DNA from: Microcystis wesenbergii FACHB-1317
GTDB lineage: Bacteria > Cyanobacteriota > Cyanobacteriia > Cyanobacteriales > Microcystaceae
Reading direction: 5' to 3'
Assembly: GCF_014696875.1 (NCBI RefSeq)
Contig: NZ_JACJQV010000200.1
Coordinates: forward strand, 1 to 64,000
DNA: 64,000 nucleotides
The translations under genes were made by a program, and so were the position numbers. The notes under the pieces were generated by a model. That model was not told the origin of the DNA and searched no databases. It was given only the letters and a program-made list of their open reading frames with translations. Below, piece after piece: positions 17,864 through 26,937 of the stretch (positions are counted from its first letter, which is position 1; each line of letters opens with the position of its first letter).

Positions 17864-20023
17864 ATGCCAAAACAAATAATCATAGCCGAACAACACCATA
17901 TAGCGGCTGTTTTTTGGGAAGATCAAATTCAGGAATTAGTTGTAGCCACAGGTAATCAGCAGGTGGCCGACATCTATCTAGGATTAGTAGAAAATGTCAT
18001 CCCCGGGATAGATGCAGCCTTCGTCAATATTGGCGATGCGGAACGCAATGGCTTTATCCATGTCACCGACCTGGGCCCCTTAAGACTGAAAAAAACCGCC
18101 GGTGCCATCACGGAATTACTGGCCCCCCAGCAAAAAGTGCTGGTACAGGTAATGAAGGAACCCACCGGCAATAAAGGACCGCGACTAACGGGAAATGTCA
18201 CTCTCCCTGGTCGTTATCTGGTATTGATGCCCAATGGTCGCGGGGTGAATCTTTCCCGTCGCATCCGCAGTGAAGACGAGCGCTCCCGTTTACGAGCTTT
18301 AGGGATTTTGGTCAAACCGGCGGGGATGGGTTTGCTGGTACGCACCGAGGCCGAAGGCAAAGCGGAAGAAGCGATTATCGAGGATTTGGAATTTCTGCAA
18401 AAACAGTGGGAGAGCATCCAACAGATGGCCGTCAGCAGCCGCGCCCCGGCCCTGCTTAACCGCGATGATGACTTTATTCAAAGGGTTTTGCGGGATATGT
18501 ACAGTGCCGATGTCAATCGCATTGTTGTGGATAACCCGGTGGCGGTAAAACGAGTTAAACAGCAATTGACGAACTGGGGCGGCGGCAAAGCTCTCGAAGG
18601 GGTTTATATCGACTCCCATCGGGAAACCCAGCCAATTCTCGACTATTTCCGGGTTAACGCCGCCATTCGCGAGGCCCTCAAACCCCGGGTTGATTTACCC
18701 TCCGGCGGCTACATTATCATCGAACCGACGGAAGCTTTAACGGTAATTGATGTTAACTCCGGTTCCTTTACCCGTTCGGCCACGGCCCGAGAAACCGTAC
18801 TCTGGACTAATAGCGAGGCCGCCACAGAAATCGCCCGACAACTGCGCTTGAGAAATATCGGCGGTGTGGTGGTGGTGGACTTCATCGATATGGATTCCCG
18901 TCGCGACCAGTTGAAACTGCTGGAATTGTTTAATAAGGCCCTGAAAAGCGATAAGGCCCGGCCCCAGATTGCCCAATTATCGGAATTGGGGTTAGTGGAA
19001 TTAACTCGTAAGCGTCAGGGGAAAAACATTTATGAATTATTCGGCAAAACCTGTGACCATTGCGGCGGACTGGGCCATTTAGCCCATCTACCCGGAGAAG
19101 GCAACGCCATCGCCTTAGAAACCCCCACCCTTAGCCGCGCGGAAAAAGAAACCCTTGTCGTTGCCCCAATTAATACAAAAGTTCTACCAGATAAGAGCGC
19201 TCCTAGCGTTGCGGCGGCCGAACCCTATCTAGAAGTTTTCTCCGAATTTGAGGCCGAAGAAAACGCCCAAGAGATAGATCTTTCCTTCCATCCCAACTAT
19301 CAAGAACAGGTTAATAATTCTCGTCGTCGCCGTCGTCGTCGTCCCTCGGAACTGTTACTAAAAGAGGAACGGAGCGAAAAAGCCTCTACTAACGGTGTTA
19401 ACAACGAAATCGAGCCGGAATCAGAACCCCAACGCCTTGAGGAAAAACGAGAACGCCCGGCCCGTCTCTCGAAACGGGGAGAAGATGCCGGTGCTGGCAA
19501 AAATATCCCCGTCACCGAACGGGAGCGGGTTTCCGTGGAAATGACCCCCGTAGAACAGGAAGTTTATTCTTTAATGGGCATTTCTCCCCTGATTCTGGTG
19601 GATAAGGAGTTTAGAGACCCGAAATCGGTGATTGTTTCCGTGAAACTGGCAGGGGAAAGAGAAGCGGAAAACCCAGAAATGCCTGTTACTCCTGAAATAT
19701 CCTTGACTCCTACCCTAGAAGTCGAGGACACCCCGGTAGAAGCGACGGAAACCAGCGAGGAAGCCGAAAATCGCTCCTTGGTGCGCCGTCGTCGTCGTTC
19801 CACCACTAGCGAAGTTGGTCAGGAAATCAACCAAGAAGCTAGTCCGCCACTGACTTTTACCCCCGAACCGATTGCGCCCGAAACTCCAGTTTTTCCGAGC
19901 GAAGTCATTCCTTTAGAAACCCCGGTGAGCGCCGAGGTGACGGAGGAGCCACAAGTAGAGGCTGAAACTGCGGTGCTGCGTCGTCGTCGTCGTCGTTCCT
20001 CCGCCACTGTCGATGAGTCATGA
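17864..20023 (+). CDS. rne: Ribonuclease E/G, cyanobacterial type
   Basis: The product is 719 aa. The N-terminal catalytic half has the S1 domain (VIPGIDAAFVNIGDAERNGF), the metal-binding Asp residues in TVIDVNSGSFTRSAT and VVVVDFIDMDSRRDQ, and the Zn-link TCDHCGGLGH (about residue 400). The C-terminal half is low-complexity, acidic and Pro-rich, with three Arg runs (RRRRRR near residue 488, RRRRR near 643, and RRRRRRSSA at the end). The last matches the cyanobacterial nonapeptide reported to bind polynucleotide phosphorylase. The enzyme cleaves single-stranded mRNA and processes rRNA. A GAGGAAA ribosome-binding site precedes ATG 17864, and the stop overlaps the start of rnhB. Confidence 0.95.
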   Translation: MPKQIIIAEQHHIAAVFWEDQIQELVVATGNQQVADIYLGLVENVIPGIDAAFVNIGDAERNGFIHVTDLGPLRLKKTAGAITELLAPQQKVLVQVMKEPTGNKGPRLTGNVTLPGRYLVLMPNGRGVNLSRRIRSEDERSRLRALGILVKPAGMGLLVRTEAEGKAEEAIIEDLEFLQKQWESIQQMAVSSRAPALLNRDDDFIQRVLRDMYSADVNRIVVDNPVAVKRVKQQLTNWGGGKALEGVYIDSHRETQPILDYFRVNAAIREALKPRVDLPSGGYIIIEPTEALTVIDVNSGSFTRSATARETVLWTNSEAATEIARQLRLRNIGGVVVVDFIDMDSRRDQLKLLELFNKALKSDKARPQIAQLSELGLVELTRKRQGKNIYELFGKTCDHCGGLGHLAHLPGEGNAIALETPTLSRAEKETLVVAPINTKVLPDKSAPSVAAAEPYLEVFSEFEAEENAQEIDLSFHPNYQEQVNNSRRRRRRRPSELLLKEERSEKASTNGVNNEIEPESEPQRLEEKRERPARLSKRGEDAGAGKNIPVTERERVSVEMTPVEQEVYSLMGISPLILVDKEFRDPKSVIVSVKLAGEREAENPEMPVTPEISLTPTLEVEDTPVEATETSEEAENRSLVRRRRRSTTSEVGQEINQEASPPLTFTPEPIAPETPVFPSEVIPLETPVSAEVTEEPQVEAETAVLRRRRRRSSATVDES

Positions 20024-20592
20024 GCGCAGAACCCTTAATTGCCGGTGTCGATGAAGTGGGGCGCGGGGCTTTATTTGGCCCCGTGGTGGCGGCGGTAGTG
20101 GTCACTGTCCCCTCTGATTTTCCGCGGCTGTGGGAGTTGGGGGTCAAGGATAGTAAGCAACTTAGCCCCCAAAAACGGCAAAAATTGAGCCGGCAAATAC
20201 AACGGGATTTTGTTTGTCGCATCGGTTATGCTACGGTTAAAGAGATCGATCGCTTGAATATTTTTCATGCCTCCCTACTGGCGATGAGCAGAGCTATCGG
20301 GAAATTACCCCTTTCCCCCAGTCTCTGCTGGGTCGATGGCAAGCACATTATTAAAGATTTGTCAATCCCCCAAAAGGCGGTAATTCAGGGAGATCAACAA
20401 TCGCCAGTAATTGCGGCGGCTAGTATCGTGGCGAAAGTCTGGCGCGATGACTTAATTACTCGTTGGCACGGACGCTATCCCGATTATGGACTCGCTCGTC
20501 ACAAGGGTTATGGCACTGCTCAACACCTAGAAGCGATTGGCAACCATGGACTTAGTTCTCAGCACCGGCTCTCTTTTAGTCCCTGTCAATGA
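20020..20592 (+). CDS. rnhB: Ribonuclease HII
   Basis: The product is 190 aa. The N-terminal AGVDEVGRGALFGPVVAAV carries the active-site DEVGRG, the third Asp is in CWVDGKH, and the ASIVAKVWRD helix is conserved. The enzyme removes ribonucleotides from RNA-DNA hybrids. Its ATG overlaps the rne stop in ATGA, so the two RNases are translationally coupled. Confidence 0.95.
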   Translation: MSAEPLIAGVDEVGRGALFGPVVAAVVVTVPSDFPRLWELGVKDSKQLSPQKRQKLSRQIQRDFVCRIGYATVKEIDRLNIFHASLLAMSRAIGKLPLSPSLCWVDGKHIIKDLSIPQKAVIQGDQQSPVIAAASIVAKVWRDDLITRWHGRYPDYGLARHKGYGTAQHLEAIGNHGLSSQHRLSFSPCQ

Positions 20593-20708
20593 TAAGGCGT
20601 TGCTGAATCAAGGTATGAATGTCATCGGATGCAAAAGTTAGTTTGGGTCTAGGTTTTAAAAATCCCAGAAAAGAAGATTCATATCTCAAATCAGCAACCC
20701 CGTCAAAA

Positions 20709-21188
20709 CTACTCTTCAACAATTTCGACTTCTCTAGTGAAAAGGGGTTCTTGGGTAACAATTTCTACTTCAATAGCCTTTTTCAGGTTAAGTTTTAGCA
20801 CTGGAGAAATTGGCAAACTTTTCACCTCATTGATGAGATATTCTTGAGTTTCTGTTTCACGACGTTTGAGATAGACTGCTTTCAGCACTGCCTCAATGCC
20901 ATAACCCGTAACCATGTCACCAATAATAGTAGAGATACCTAAGACCCCAAGTCCACCAATTACCCCTAGCGGACCGCCTAACCCCAAAAGTGCATAAATC
21001 ATGGGATAGGTTGTACTACTGGATGCGGCAACAGCAATAATGAAAATAATGCCGGGGAGTCCAAGAGAGGCAAGTTTTTGAACGACTTCATCCAGAGAAA
21101 TTCCCCAGGAAACAAGTTTTTTGTTGATTTCTGCGGGATTAATTCCGAGAAAATCCCAGGCAATGACGGGTGCGGTAGTTTCCGTCAT
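20709..21188 (-). CDS. Gly-rich membrane protein, paralogue 1
   Basis: From ATG 21188 the product is 159 aa; this start has TAGGAGT at the right spacing, the same leader as the 36513 paralogue. The protein has a polar N-terminus with an amphipathic helix (INKKLVSWGISLDEVVQKL), a hydrophobic Gly-rich core of two or three helices (LPGIIFIIAVAASSST, GLGGPLGVIGGLGVLG), then GDMVTGYGIEAVLKAVY and a basic tail with LPISPVLKLNLKKAI. It is homologous to the proteins at 36513-37055 and 53459-53887. I do not know its function; a membrane or pore-like role is possible. It is divergent from the first sulfotransferase gene. Confidence 0.72.
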   Translation of the reverse strand: MTETTAPVIAWDFLGINPAEINKKLVSWGISLDEVVQKLASLGLPGIIFIIAVAASSSTTYPMIYALLGLGGPLGVIGGLGVLGISTIIGDMVTGYGIEAVLKAVYLKRRETETQEYLINEVKSLPISPVLKLNLKKAIEVEIVTQEPLFTREVEIVEE

Positions 21189-21536
21189 TGATGAGACTCC
21201 TAAAATCACTAAGTTGGATTGGTTGCTAGGGATTTCAGTCATATAAAGTCCATGGTAAGGCAAAGGCGTACAATAGCGGCCGTCTAGGGATTCCGATGCC
21301 TGGCAGCATTCTACATCAGTCTTACTGTGCACACAACTTGCAGAAAATCCTCAGTTCTTAAAGAAATAGCCATTTCTGGGCATTATCGGGTTAACCCCTA
21401 GGGCATATCCCAGAGGGAGGCCAGAATGGGCAAGCTGACAATTTAGATTCTGTCTCTTTTGTCAAGTCCAATTTATACTAAAATTGATACGCTTATCAAT
21501 CTCGGACAGAGCTATTATTATCACACCGTAAGATTA
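21189..21536. other. Divergent promoter region at the left edge of the biosynthetic cluster
   Basis: About 350 nt between the membrane-protein gene and the first sulfotransferase. Around 21371-21430 there is a loose inverted pair (CCATTTCTGGG and CCAGAATGGG). No further gene was seen. Confidence 0.45.
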
Positions 21537-22250
21537 ATGTTAATATCCTACAGTCATCAGTTCATTTTTTTTCATGTCACAAAAGCTGCGGGGACAAGCG
21601 TTAAAGCGATCTTAGAACCTTATGCACAACAACCTGAAAAATTCAAAATTAATCGTCCTCCCAGAATGTTAGGAGAGCAAATTAATCCCCTGTATGAAAT
21701 GTGGGAATCCTCTCTTTGGCACGCTAAAGCCAGAGATATGCGAAAAGAACTGTCAGAGGAAGTATATAATAATTTTTATAAATTTTCTTTTGTCAGAAAC
21801 CCTTGGGATTGGCAGGTATCCTATTATCATTTTATTCTTAAGCAGAAAGATCATGTTAGATATGAATTAGTTAAATCTCTGGCTGGTTTTGAAGAATACT
21901 TGGAATGGGTTATTAGTACAAAAAATCCCTTTCCCAAAGGAGCAACTAAACTACAAAAAGATCTTATTACTGACTTAGAAGGCAGAATCATAGTTGACTT
22001 TGTTGGTAGATACGAAACTTTAGAAGCTGATTTTGATCGGGTCTGTCAAAGGCTGAATATTAAAGCTTCTCTGCCCTGTTTAAATAAGTCAAAACATCGT
22101 GATTATCGAGAATATTACAACAACAGAACCAGAAAATTAGTAGAAAAACACTTTCAGGATGACATCGCCTTATTTGGCTACACATTTGATGGTTATCAAT
22201 CCGAAATTGCGGCGGAAAAAATTTTCGTCACAGCCGCCGGGTGTTATTGA
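21537..22250 (+). CDS. Sulfotransferase, family 2-like
   Basis: From ATG 21537 the product is 237 aa; a TTG at 21459 would add 26 residues, but conserved sequence starts only at FIFFHVTKAAGTSVK. That stretch is the 5'-phosphosulfate loop of PAPS-dependent sulfotransferases, and SFVRNPWDWQVSYYHFIL is the 3'-phosphate-binding motif with Arg. It should transfer sulfate from PAPS to a hydroxyl. It is the first gene of a plus-strand run that ends at the thioester reductase at 28161, and one of three unlike sulfotransferases in the cluster. Confidence 0.82.
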   Translation: MLISYSHQFIFFHVTKAAGTSVKAILEPYAQQPEKFKINRPPRMLGEQINPLYEMWESSLWHAKARDMRKELSEEVYNNFYKFSFVRNPWDWQVSYYHFILKQKDHVRYELVKSLAGFEEYLEWVISTKNPFPKGATKLQKDLITDLEGRIIVDFVGRYETLEADFDRVCQRLNIKASLPCLNKSKHRDYREYYNNRTRKLVEKHFQDDIALFGYTFDGYQSEIAAEKIFVTAAGCY

Positions 22251-22297
22251 GAGTTTACAAAAATTTAGCTAAACCAATTTTCTGCCCCGGGGTTCAA

Positions 22298-22429
22298 AAC
22301 CAGCGTCTATGTGAGTGGTTCTAATTAATCTGATCCCCCCGCCTATCGGCACCCCCCTTATTAAGGGGGGCAGGGGGGATCGAACCTAAAATCCATTTTT
22401 AATTTAATTATAACCAGCGTCTATGTGAG
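22298..22429. repeat. 18-bp direct repeats enclosing a miniature-element remnant
   Basis: AACCAGCGTCTATGTGAG occurs at 22298-22315 and again at 22412-22429. Between them are the CCCCCCTTATTAAGGGGGG palindrome and AATCCATTTTTAATTTAATT, which match one end of the 146-bp element at 31619-31764. The outer CTACTTAA terminus is missing, so this is a truncated or recombined copy. Confidence 0.7.
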
Positions 22430-22466
22430 ATATTCTAACAATAGTCCATTGACAAGACAAAATCTA

Positions 22467-24233
22467 ATGATTTCACAAGCATCATCCCCTATTATCTTGA
22501 CAGAACGAGAAAAAACCCAGCCAAGAAACATGAGTGACCTAATTGTCGATTATTTAGAGCAATTAGGAGTAGAATACGTTTTTGGCATCCCGGGAGGACA
22601 TAATAGTGCCTTCTACGAAGCCTTAGCACGCAGTGAAAGACGCGGGGGGGTTCGTGCCGTTTTGACTTGTCACGAAACCGGTGCCGCTTTTATGGCTGAT
22701 GGTTATGCTCGTGAAACCGGAAAAATCGGGGTTTGCTGCGGCACAACTGGACCGGGTAGCACCAATTTCATTACAGGATTAGCCTCAGCTTATGCTGAAG
22801 GGATACCTCTACTTGTTATCACCGCACAAACTGCCCTACCTCATTTTAGCTGGAGTGCCTTTCAAGAATCATCCCCCGATACCATTGATACAGTGGCCAT
22901 GTTTAAGCACTGTACCCGTTATAACACCCTCGTCACCCACCCTAATCAATTAGAAAGAAAATTGGCAGCGGCATTAACAACAGTTTTACATTCACCTTTT
23001 GGACCGGCTCATCTTAGTATTCCTGTGAATATTTTCCGGGTTGAGTCTCCCTCATCCCTTGCTTATCCCCAGGTAGTGACTCAAGCTGCTGCATTAGTTG
23101 ATTTAAAAGCCTTAGATGAGCTTGATAGTACCATAAACAATATCTTAGATCAAGGTCAAACCATCGCCATCTGGGTTGGTCAAGATTGTACGGAAGCCAC
23201 CCCAGAAATTATGGCATTAGCCGAATTAATTAACGCTTCTATTGTCACAACTCAAGGTGGTAAAACCTGTGTTAATCCTTATCATCCTTTGGTAAAAGGT
23301 GTCTTTGGTTTCGCTGGACATCAAACAGCCCGTCAAGCTTTAACTGATGATTCTGTTGCTTTAATTTTAGCGGCTGGGATGAACTTAGGGCAATGGGAAA
23401 CCTCGGCTTGGGATCAGGCATTGTTAACTAAAAAAATAGTTCATATTCATCACGCAAGGGATTATTTTAAAAGTTCTCCGATGGCCAGTTTACACATTCA
23501 AGGTACAATCAAAACCACCTTGGCAGAATTACTAAAAAGATTGCAAAAAACTCGGCAAAGGGGACAAGTAAAACCGCAGTTATCAACCAGCTTATCCCCC
23601 GAATTTTCCCAGCCTTATCAACCCGCTCAAATTACCGTTAAAGAACCGGATAGATATCGACTTTCAGAGGATAATTCCCCCGTTAAACCCCAGCAATTAA
23701 TCGGTGAACTCATACAACATTTTCCCCCAGAAACCCGCTATTTAGTCGATGTAGGTAATTGGTTAGCTTGGACAATTCACTATTTCTTCCCACCCCGTCC
23801 GGAAAATTTCCGTTTAGCTGTGGCCACTGCCCCCATGGGTTGGGGAATTGGCAGTGCGATTGGAACAGCTATGGGGGCAAAAAATACCCCAGTGGTTTGT
23901 CTTACAGGTGATGGATGTTTTCTAATGCACGGCAACGAACTTGCCGTTGCTGTTGCCGAAAAATTACCGATTATTTTTATCATTCTTAATGATCGATCTT
24001 TTGGTATGGTTAAACACCGGCACCGTCAAACGGGAGTAGAATCTTTAGAATTTGCTTTACCATCAGTAGATTTTAGTCAAATTGCTCGAGGAATGGGAGC
24101 GAATGGTTATATTATTGGTAATAGTCAAGACTTGCAGGAATTAGATTATGAGGCAATTTATCGGGATGGCAAACCTACCGTCTTAGATGTGCGAATTGAT
24201 TCGGAATATGTTCCCCCCATAGGAATGTTTTAA
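22467..24233 (+). CDS. Thiamine-diphosphate-dependent carboligase/decarboxylase
   Basis: The product is about 588 aa from ATG 22467; GTG 22425 and ATG 22530 are alternatives, and none has a strong ribosome-binding site. The N-terminal PYR domain has the catalytic Glu in TCHETGAAFMADGYARETGK. The C-terminal PP domain has the ThDP motif, GDGCFLMHGNELAVA through ILNDRSFG. The family includes acetolactate synthase and benzoylformate or pyruvate decarboxylases. In this cluster, a carboligation of an aryl aldehyde with pyruvate to a phenylacetylcarbinol-type ketone would fit the expected product. That reaction is inference. A housekeeping ilvB role is unlikely, given the neighbours and no regulatory subunit. 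Confidence 0.83.
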   Translation: MISQASSPIILTEREKTQPRNMSDLIVDYLEQLGVEYVFGIPGGHNSAFYEALARSERRGGVRAVLTCHETGAAFMADGYARETGKIGVCCGTTGPGSTNFITGLASAYAEGIPLLVITAQTALPHFSWSAFQESSPDTIDTVAMFKHCTRYNTLVTHPNQLERKLAAALTTVLHSPFGPAHLSIPVNIFRVESPSSLAYPQVVTQAAALVDLKALDELDSTINNILDQGQTIAIWVGQDCTEATPEIMALAELINASIVTTQGGKTCVNPYHPLVKGVFGFAGHQTARQALTDDSVALILAAGMNLGQWETSAWDQALLTKKIVHIHHARDYFKSSPMASLHIQGTIKTTLAELLKRLQKTRQRGQVKPQLSTSLSPEFSQPYQPAQITVKEPDRYRLSEDNSPVKPQQLIGELIQHFPPETRYLVDVGNWLAWTIHYFFPPRPENFRLAVATAPMGWGIGSAIGTAMGAKNTPVVCLTGDGCFLMHGNELAVAVAEKLPIIFIILNDRSFGMVKHRHRQTGVESLEFALPSVDFSQIARGMGANGYIIGNSQDLQELDYEAIYRDGKPTVLDVRIDSEYVPPIGMF

Positions 24234-24284
24234 GGTGATGAAACCCGTTCAATATTTTCCCTATTCACTATTGACTGAAAAGCG

Positions 24285-25145
24285 ATGTCCTATACAAAGT
24301 TAGTGGCCAAGCGATTACTAATTAATTCCTTGCCAAAAAGTGGCACTCATTTATTGGCTAAGTCCGTTGAAATTCTGGGCTATAAAGAACATTTTGAAGA
24401 TCAAGAAGTTCAAGAAGTGCCTCTATTTTTTAACTATCGAGAAGTTAAAAAAAGAATCGAGCATCAAACTCAATTTAGCCAAAAACAAATTAGCATAGGG
24501 GCCTTAACCCCCTACTATGTAGATTTGGCGATTGTTCGACATTGGTTAACTCTTATTGCTCAAAACCGATACATTTTAGGTCATATTCCTTGGACACCTC
24601 TGTTAACCCCAATTCTTCAGGAATTGAATTATCAGCATATCTTCATTATTCGTGATCCTCGTGCTGTTATAGCTTCCTCAATTCCCTTTGTTTTAGATAC
24701 GGGAAAAATGCCAGCAAGACACTTTTTAGAAGAGGATTTTAAGTCCATGTCTCCTAGCCAAAGATTAGATTTTATTTTAGTGGGAGGCTATGGGGCAAAA
24801 GCGGGAGTAGAAATCAGAAATTTTGCCGAAGTGTTCCGTTCTATGTTAGCTTGGTCTCAAGAGCAAAATTGTTTATTTATCCGTTTTGAGGATCTGGTGG
24901 GAGAACAGGGAGGTGGCAAGTCGGAAAAACAAAGGGAGACGATGGAAAAAATTTGCCACCATTTGGATATTCCTTTTAATGAAACTATTGCTTCTCAGTT
25001 GGGGGAGATTTATAACCCTTCTGCTAGAACATTTAGAATGGGGAAAATAGACGGATGGAAAGACTCAATAGAGCCGGCAGATATCGAAAAATTAAACACC
25101 TATTGTCAACCATTATGTCAAGAGGCGGGTTATGAAATGTCTTGA
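24285..25145 (+). CDS. Sulfotransferase, family 1-like
   Basis: The product is 286 aa. The PAPS-binding loop is LINSLPKSGTHLLAKSVE and the 3'-phosphate motif is IFIIRDPRAVIASS. Later FIRFEDLVGEQGG is the usual RxExL-like region and FRMGKIDGWKDSI matches the C-terminal RKGxxGDW-type motif in a weakened form. It probably sulfates a hydroxyl of the cluster product. It lies between the ThDP enzyme and the isoprenoid pair on the same strand. Confidence 0.85.
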   Translation: MSYTKLVAKRLLINSLPKSGTHLLAKSVEILGYKEHFEDQEVQEVPLFFNYREVKKRIEHQTQFSQKQISIGALTPYYVDLAIVRHWLTLIAQNRYILGHIPWTPLLTPILQELNYQHIFIIRDPRAVIASSIPFVLDTGKMPARHFLEEDFKSMSPSQRLDFILVGGYGAKAGVEIRNFAEVFRSMLAWSQEQNCLFIRFEDLVGEQGGGKSEKQRETMEKICHHLDIPFNETIASQLGEIYNPSARTFRMGKIDGWKDSIEPADIEKLNTYCQPLCQEAGYEMS

Positions 25146-25246
25146 GTTATACCTACGGATTGGTCTAATAAATTACCAGTTTATTGGTGATTATTTTCCT
25201 AGATATGGTACGATCCTTCCACGACTTAAAATAAGGAAACCCAAAA

Positions 25247-26059
25247 ATGGACTTACAAGCAAATCTTGAGAGATTTAAAAGCAAACACCCCATCAGTCGC
25301 AATCATTATATTTCCTATCGTAGTATATACAAAGCTACTCCCAGTCTCAAATTCATATTCAAGCATTATTGCCCGATTTATCATATTTCACTAGATGAGT
25401 TTTTTGAATATTATCCGCTTTTAGCGTTTATTGAATACCTTGTCTATGAAACTGATACAGAGATGGAAAGCAATCAAAGGGATAGCAGCCCATCAAGTCA
25501 GTCTTCTCTATGGGATTCTAAAAAAATCATCATTCGATCTTTTTTACAGGAATTTGATTTAGAAGATCCTAGGATTTTAAATCAAATGGATAATTTAGGG
25601 AAATACATCGAATTGGAAAGTAAGCTATTAACCTCTGAAAAGATCACATTAGAAGACGTAATTCGTGCTTCTGAATTGCGGTCTTCTGACGAGTTAATTC
25701 TCCACTGTACCTTGATTGCTATGTCAGGTAAACCTTATAGAGATGAAATTTTTGAGATTATGTCACCTATACATATTCTGCTAGAATTTCATGATGATTT
25801 TCGTTCCTATCAAGAGGATAGGGCAGCAGGTAATTATAATACCTACTGGATGTTTCAGAAATTGTATGGAGAGGAAGCACAGCATTATTTAAAGGCAGAA
25901 ATAGACCGTTACAGTAAGCTATTTGAGGCAACCCTGAAACGATTATCTGAACGAGAACAAGAAGTTTATTCAGCAAAATGGTCTCGTTTATGGCAAAATG
26001 TATTTCCCTATTTCTCTAGTGCTGAACTTCTTCGTCAAGCTATTTTAGAAGGGGTTTAA
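25247..26059 (+). CDS. Class I isoprenoid biosynthesis enzyme, copy 1
   Basis: The product is 270 aa, nearly all helical. Near residues 185-200, EFHDDFRSYQEDRAAGNYNTY has an Asp-rich metal motif (DDxxSYxxD) like the NSE/DTE or DDxxD motifs of terpene synthase-fold enzymes, preceded by ELRSSDELILH. I recall this type being annotated as class 1 isoprenoid biosynthesis enzyme in cyanobacteria. It may use a prenyl diphosphate as cyclase, synthase or prenyltransferase. It is followed 58 nt later by a close paralogue. The neighbouring cis-prenyltransferase and expected prenylated arginine product make a prenylation role attractive, but unproven. Confidence 0.68.
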   Translation: MDLQANLERFKSKHPISRNHYISYRSIYKATPSLKFIFKHYCPIYHISLDEFFEYYPLLAFIEYLVYETDTEMESNQRDSSPSSQSSLWDSKKIIIRSFLQEFDLEDPRILNQMDNLGKYIELESKLLTSEKITLEDVIRASELRSSDELILHCTLIAMSGKPYRDEIFEIMSPIHILLEFHDDFRSYQEDRAAGNYNTYWMFQKLYGEEAQHYLKAEIDRYSKLFEATLKRLSEREQEVYSAKWSRLWQNVFPYFSSAELLRQAILEGV

Positions 26060-26117
26060 ACCTGTTATTTGACTGTACAAACTTATTTGTTTAAAAATTC
26101 AAAAAGGAGAAACTAAA

Positions 26118-26930
26118 ATGAACCCGCAAATGTCCCCTGGGATAATTGAAAGAAAAAAAACCGTTAGTCAAATCCCTTATATTTCCTATTATAGTATCTA
26201 TAAAGCTACTTCAGTTTTAAAGCCGTTTTTTAAGATATATTGTCCAATTTATGACATTTCTGATGATGAATTTTTTGAATTTTATCCACTGTTAGCATTT
26301 ATTGAATATCTGATCTACGAAACTGATGTAGAACTAGAAGAGAGTAATCAAAAAGATGGCTCACTATTAACTCAAGTTTCTCCTTGGGATGCCAGAAAAA
26401 AAATTATTGAATCTCTGTTATATGAACTTGGTGTAGAAGGCTCCGCAATTTTAGCACAAGCAGACAACTTAGGTAAATATATTGAATTAGAAGGTCAGCT
26501 AATTGCTTCTGAAAAAATAACTTATGAGGACTTACTTCTTGCTTCTGAACTAAGGTCTTCTGATTTGAGGATTCTACACTCTGCTCTCGTTCAAATTTCA
26601 GGTAAACCCTACCGAAGTGAAATTTTTGATCTGATGTCACCTCTAGAAGTTTTAATAGAATTTAATGATGATTTTCGTTCCTACAAAAAGGATATAGCAT
26701 CAGGTAGTTACAATACCTACTGGATGTTTCAAAAGTTCTATGGAGAGAAAGCACACCATTATTTAAAAGCAGAAATAGACCGTTATAAAAATATATTTGA
26801 GGAGAAACTTAAGCGATTGCCTCAAGAAGAACAAGAGATATATTTAGTAACATGGTCTCGTTTTTGGCAAAGATTTCCCTATCTCTCCGATGCCGAACTT
26901 ATTCGTCAGGTTGCTTTAGAAGGGATTTAA
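26118..26930 (+). CDS. Class I isoprenoid biosynthesis enzyme, copy 2
   Basis: The product is 270 aa and is a clear tandem duplicate of the preceding gene, sharing IYKATS.LK, FYPLLAFIEYLIYETD and the metal motif EFNDDFRSYKKDIASGSYNTY. The first motif residue differs: His before DD in copy 1 is Asn here. AAAGGAG gives a good ribosome-binding site. Divergence between the copies, especially in the N-terminal 20 residues and around residues 70-85, suggests two acceptors or two chain lengths rather than simple redundancy. This would fit a product carrying two differently prenylated arginines. Confidence 0.68.
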   Translation: MNPQMSPGIIERKKTVSQIPYISYYSIYKATSVLKPFFKIYCPIYDISDDEFFEFYPLLAFIEYLIYETDVELEESNQKDGSLLTQVSPWDARKKIIESLLYELGVEGSAILAQADNLGKYIELEGQLIASEKITYEDLLLASELRSSDLRILHSALVQISGKPYRSEIFDLMSPLEVLIEFNDDFRSYKKDIASGSYNTYWMFQKFYGEKAHHYLKAEIDRYKNIFEEKLKRLPQEEQEIYLVTWSRFWQRFPYLSDAELIRQVALEGI

Positions 26931-26937
26931 AAAACAC

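Noticed and set aside
19300-20222. Arg/Ser-rich antisense frames in the rne tail
   Set aside because: They arise from the CGT-repeat Arg codons of rne and overlap rnhB.
22467-24233. Housekeeping acetolactate synthase (ilvB)
   Set aside because: Neighbours are sulfotransferases and isoprenoid enzymes and there is no small subunit; a pathway-specific ThDP enzyme is more likely.
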